Origin: Burkholderia oklahomensis C6786
GTDB taxonomy: Bacteria > Pseudomonadota > Gammaproteobacteria > Burkholderiales > Burkholderiaceae
Direction: 5' to 3'
DNA: 64,000 nt
Assembly (NCBI RefSeq): GCF_000959365.1
Contig: NZ_CP009556.1
Coordinates: 310,001 to 374,000, forward strand
Part shown: positions 61,217-64,000 of the stretch, piece after piece
Position numbering within the stretch: position 1 is the stretch's first letter
Layout: each line of letters starts with the position of its first letter
The notes under the pieces: model-generated
Told to the model about the DNA's origin: nothing
The model's input: the letters and a program-made list of their open reading frames with translations, nothing else
The model's database searches: none
Program-made: the position numbers and the translations under genes

Positions 61217-63511
61217 TCAGCCGCTCCCGGTCGCACGCAGGATCGCGCGCGCGAGCGTCTGCAGATCGACCGGCTTGCACAGGTAGCCGTCGAAGCCCGC
61301 GGCGAGCACGCGACGCTCGTCCTCGCGCCCCGCGTGCGCGGTGACGGCGAGCACCGGCGCGTCGTTCGCCGCGCGCGCGCCGGCGTGACGCAGTGTGTCG
61401 AGCAGCCAGAAGCCGTCGCCGTCCGGCATCGCGAGATCGGACAGCACGACGGTCGGCCGCATCGCGTCCGCCTTCGCGATCGCTTCGCGCCCCGACGCCG
61501 CGACGACCACCTCCGCGCCGAGCGTCTTCAGCGCGGCGGCGAGGCTCGCGCGCGACGTCGCGTCGTCGTCGACGAGCAGGATCCGCTGCGCACCCAGCGC
61601 CATCGGCGCGCCGCGCGCGGCCTGTTGCGCGGCCCACGCGAGCGCGCCGATCGGCTGCCAGCCGGCCGGCAGCGTGACCGTGAACGTCGTGCCGAGGCGC
61701 TTGCCGGCGCTCGCGACCTCGACCTTGCCGCCGTGCAGCTCCGCGATGTGCCGCACGATCGACAACCCGAGACCGAGACCGCGCCGCGACGACGCGGGCG
61801 AGCCGTCCGCGCGGCGGAACGCCTCGAATACGTGCGGCAGGAATTCCGGCGAGATGCCCTGCCCCGTATCGGCGACGACGAGCGTCGCATGCGAGTCGGT
61901 TCGCATCAGCGACACCGTCACGCGGCCGCCGCGCGGCGTGAACTTGAACGCGTTCGACAGCAGGTTCGACAGCACCTGCCGCAACCGCTCGCCGTCGCCG
62001 GACACGATGCAGGTCTCGAGCGCGCAGTCGACCGTCAGATCGAGCCCTTCCGCCTGCGCGGCCGTGCCGAGCGCGCCCGTCACGTCGTTGACGATGCGCA
62101 CGAGATCGACCGGCATCGCATCGAGCCGCAGCTTGCCTGTCGCGAGCGACGACGCGTCGAGGATGTCGCCGACCATCCGCGACAGCGATCGCGCGCTGCG
62201 GTCGATCGCATCGATCGCCTGCTGCTGCAGCGCGCCGCCGGCCGGATTGCGCAGCACCTCGATCCAGCCGTAGATCACGTTGAGCGGCGTCCGCAGCTCG
62301 TGCGACACGGTCGCGAGCAGCTCGTCCTTGAGCCGGTTCGACGTGTCGGCCTGCCGGCGCGCGTCGCGCGCGCCGCGCAGCGAGTGATGCGTGCGGCGCT
62401 CGCGGCGGCGCTGCTCGCCGGTGTCGCGCAGCGTCAGCGACAGCGCGACGCACGCATCGCGATCGTCGAACACGGGCGACGCCGACAGCGTCGCGCGCAA
62501 GCGCGAGCCGTCCTGCCGCGCGCACAGCACGTCGACGTTCTCGATCGGCTCGTACACGTCGGACAGCGACGCGGGCAGCGGGTGGCGACGACGCCAGCGC
62601 GGCGCGATCAGCATCGCGACGTCGCGGCCGCGCGCCGCCTGCTCGTCATAGCCGAACATCCTGCGCGCGGCGGGATTCCAGCTCGTGATCCGGCGATCCG
62701 CGCCGACGCCGACGATCGCATCGGGCGAAGCCTCGACGAGCCGCCGCAGCATCCGGTTCGCGGCCGCACGCTCGCGCTCGCCGCTGATGTCGCGCACGAT
62801 CAGGACCGCGCCGTTCATGTCGCCCGCCGAGTCGACGAGCGGCGACGCGACTTCGGCGATCGGCACGCGCGGCCCATCGCGCGACGCGAGCCAATGACGC
62901 TCGACGGTCGCGCTCGCGCCGCTTCGCAGCACCTGCTCGAGCGCGGTCGACCGTGCGCGCTCGCCGCGGCTGTCATACGCGTTGAACACGTCGCGAAACG
63001 GCAGGCCGCGAACGGCCGTCGCATCGCAGCCGATCAGCGCGGCGGCGGCGGGGTTCATGTACGTGAGCATGCCGCGCCGGTCGCTGACGATCACGCCCTG
63101 CGTGAGCGACTGCAGCAGCGCCTCGTAATAGCGGCGCGCGAGCGCTTCGCGGCGGCGCAGCACCTCGTTCATGCGTCGCGAGCGCTTGAGCGCCGCGACG
63201 ATCGCGCAGATCGCGCCGTTTACGATGACGAACGTCGCGAGCTGCACGATCCTCGCCGACAACGGCCCCGGATACGCGACCGTATCGGACAGGAACATCA
63301 CCCAGATCAACACGGCGCTCGCGAGCGTCGCGCCGATCCCGCCCCCGAGCGACGTCGCCCACGCGGCCGCCGCGATGAACGGGAAGTACGGCGTGAGCGG
63401 CATGTCGGCGCTGCCGAAATGCACGAGCGCCGCCTGCAGCAGCGTCGCGATCACAACGAATCCGGCGATCACCGCATAATTTTTCGCGCGTCTTCGTGCA
63501 AATTGCACCAT
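61217..63511 (-). CDS. Hybrid sensor histidine kinase with PAS domains and receiver
   Basis: A 764-residue membrane kinase. Helices at about residues 12-105 form the sensor part, two PAS domains follow (GVIVSDRRGMLTYMNPAA and AIVGVGADRRITSWNPAARRMFGYDEQAARGRD), and the phosphorylated His404 is in ATVSHELRTPLNVIYGW. The ATPase has the N box LRQVLSNLLSNAFKFTP and the G boxes DTGQGISP and GLGLGLSIV. The C-terminal receiver has VDDDATS, Asp692 in LSDLAMPDGDG and YLCKPVD. All active residues are intact. The ATG at 63511 follows CAGGAGTCG. No histidine phosphotransfer domain is present, so a partner such as the regulator at 56611 is needed. Confidence 0.92.
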   Translation of the reverse strand: MVQFARRRAKNYAVIAGFVVIATLLQAALVHFGSADMPLTPYFPFIAAAAWATSLGGGIGATLASAVLIWVMFLSDTVAYPGPLSARIVQLATFVIVNGAICAIVAALKRSRRMNEVLRRREALARRYYEALLQSLTQGVIVSDRRGMLTYMNPAAAALIGCDATAVRGLPFRDVFNAYDSRGERARSTALEQVLRSGASATVERHWLASRDGPRVPIAEVASPLVDSAGDMNGAVLIVRDISGERERAAANRMLRRLVEASPDAIVGVGADRRITSWNPAARRMFGYDEQAARGRDVAMLIAPRWRRRHPLPASLSDVYEPIENVDVLCARQDGSRLRATLSASPVFDDRDACVALSLTLRDTGEQRRRERRTHHSLRGARDARRQADTSNRLKDELLATVSHELRTPLNVIYGWIEVLRNPAGGALQQQAIDAIDRSARSLSRMVGDILDASSLATGKLRLDAMPVDLVRIVNDVTGALGTAAQAEGLDLTVDCALETCIVSGDGERLRQVLSNLLSNAFKFTPRGGRVTVSLMRTDSHATLVVADTGQGISPEFLPHVFEAFRRADGSPASSRRGLGLGLSIVRHIAELHGGKVEVASAGKRLGTTFTVTLPAGWQPIGALAWAAQQAARGAPMALGAQRILLVDDDATSRASLAAALKTLGAEVVVAASGREAIAKADAMRPTVVLSDLAMPDGDGFWLLDTLRHAGARAANDAPVLAVTAHAGREDERRVLAAGFDGYLCKPVDLQTLARAILRATGSG

Positions 63512-64000
63512 CACATCGACTCCTGTCGGCGCGTGCGCGCGCACGCCCGCCGGCCGAAGCCGGAGCGGTATGCGCGCAAGCGAACCGGATTGCCCTCTTC
63601 GGCGCTCGTATGCTCGTCGACCGCCGTGCTTCCGAAGTCTTCCGGCGCCGCCCATCGCATCGAATGCGAGACCACGCGAGCCGTCCGACCCCGGCACCGC
63701 GTGCGCACGCCGCAAATCGCGTGCCCGGCGACGCGGCGAAAACCCGGTCGCTCTCGCGCTTCGCACATTGGTCCGATCACCTCGTCCGCAATCCGCGCAT
63801 CGGCGCGCATCGGCGCGCGCGTGCTCGCCGGCATCGCGCGTCGCAAAGAGCCGGCCGGCGCGCCAACGCGCGCAAGCCCGCTCGCGCATCCGCCCTCGCA
63901 GCCGGGCTCGACGAACCTCGGCCTCCTCGCCGGCGCAATCGCGCGGCGGCGCAGCGTATCCGCGGCGGCGGCCGGCTAACGTCCGCGCGCCGGCAAGCTC
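63512..64000. other. Right edge, no gene seen
   Basis: About 490 bases upstream of the hybrid kinase gene. They presumably contain its promoter. Frames on both strands are Arg/Ala-rich shadows without good starts. A gene continuing beyond the window edge cannot be excluded. Confidence 0.4.

Noticed and set aside
60923..63979. Plus-strand open frame of about 1000 codons opposite the hybrid kinase
   Set aside because: Shadow of the kinase gene: extremely Arg/Ala/His-rich, no domain signature, no ribosome site.

Overview
The window is high-GC DNA with strong GC-ending codon bias, many overlapping (ATGA) gene junctions, short tandem repeats and many small proteins of families known mainly from Burkholderia (DUF3005, DUF3008, DUF3022, DUF3175). 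I infer a Burkholderia, most likely of the pseudomallei group, and probably the accessory-rich second chromosome; the species is not proven by the sequence. I see no rRNA, tRNA, insertion sequence or CRISPR array.

Layout. 1-9.9 kb: a partial carbon-starvation permease (cstA), a Tat-exported hydrolase coupled to a small P460-type cytochrome, an MlrC (M81) metallopeptidase divergent from a LysR regulator, a VOC protein, an orphan SsuA-like binding protein and a frameshifted Lrp gene. 9.9-14.7 kb: a tightly coupled minus-strand operon of two GT87 (DUF2029) transferases, a GtrB-like GT2 enzyme, a methyltransferase and a GtrA-like flippase, which looks like a lipid-linked glycan modification system. 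14.7-28.8 kb: a plus-strand tad (Flp pilus) locus with two pilins, prepilin peptidase, an unusual AAA ATPase, rcpC/cpaB, rcpA/cpaC, a small lipoprotein, TadG-, TadE- and TadF-like proteins, tadZ, tadA, tadB and tadC. Its 1.2-kb upstream region holds a sigma-54-like promoter, hairpins and a 9-bp repeat array.

28.8-39.7 kb: amino-acid metabolism (Lrp regulator, aromatic aminotransferase, RidA, porin, amino-acid permease, FadR/GntR regulator), then a second MlrC peptidase coupled to an MFS transporter and divergent from a second LysR. That module is paralogous to the one at 3.7-6.3 kb.

40.4-63.5 kb: a stress-type island of small proteins around a large-subunit catalase (katE) and a second-type sigma-54 gene. 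It includes DUF3175, DUF421, DUF3022, DUF1328, DUF3008, DUF4397, DUF892, DUF3005, MipA/OmpV, CBS, PRC-barrel, DUF4142, DUF2795, SDR and BON proteins, a single-domain response regulator and a hybrid histidine kinase. Most are monocistronic with their own strong Shine-Dalgarno sites, which suggests a regulon of separately transcribed genes. Broken or altered genes include the frameshifted Lrp, a small gene with an in-frame amber codon near 57.3 kb, and an SDR whose catalytic lysine codon reads glutamate.
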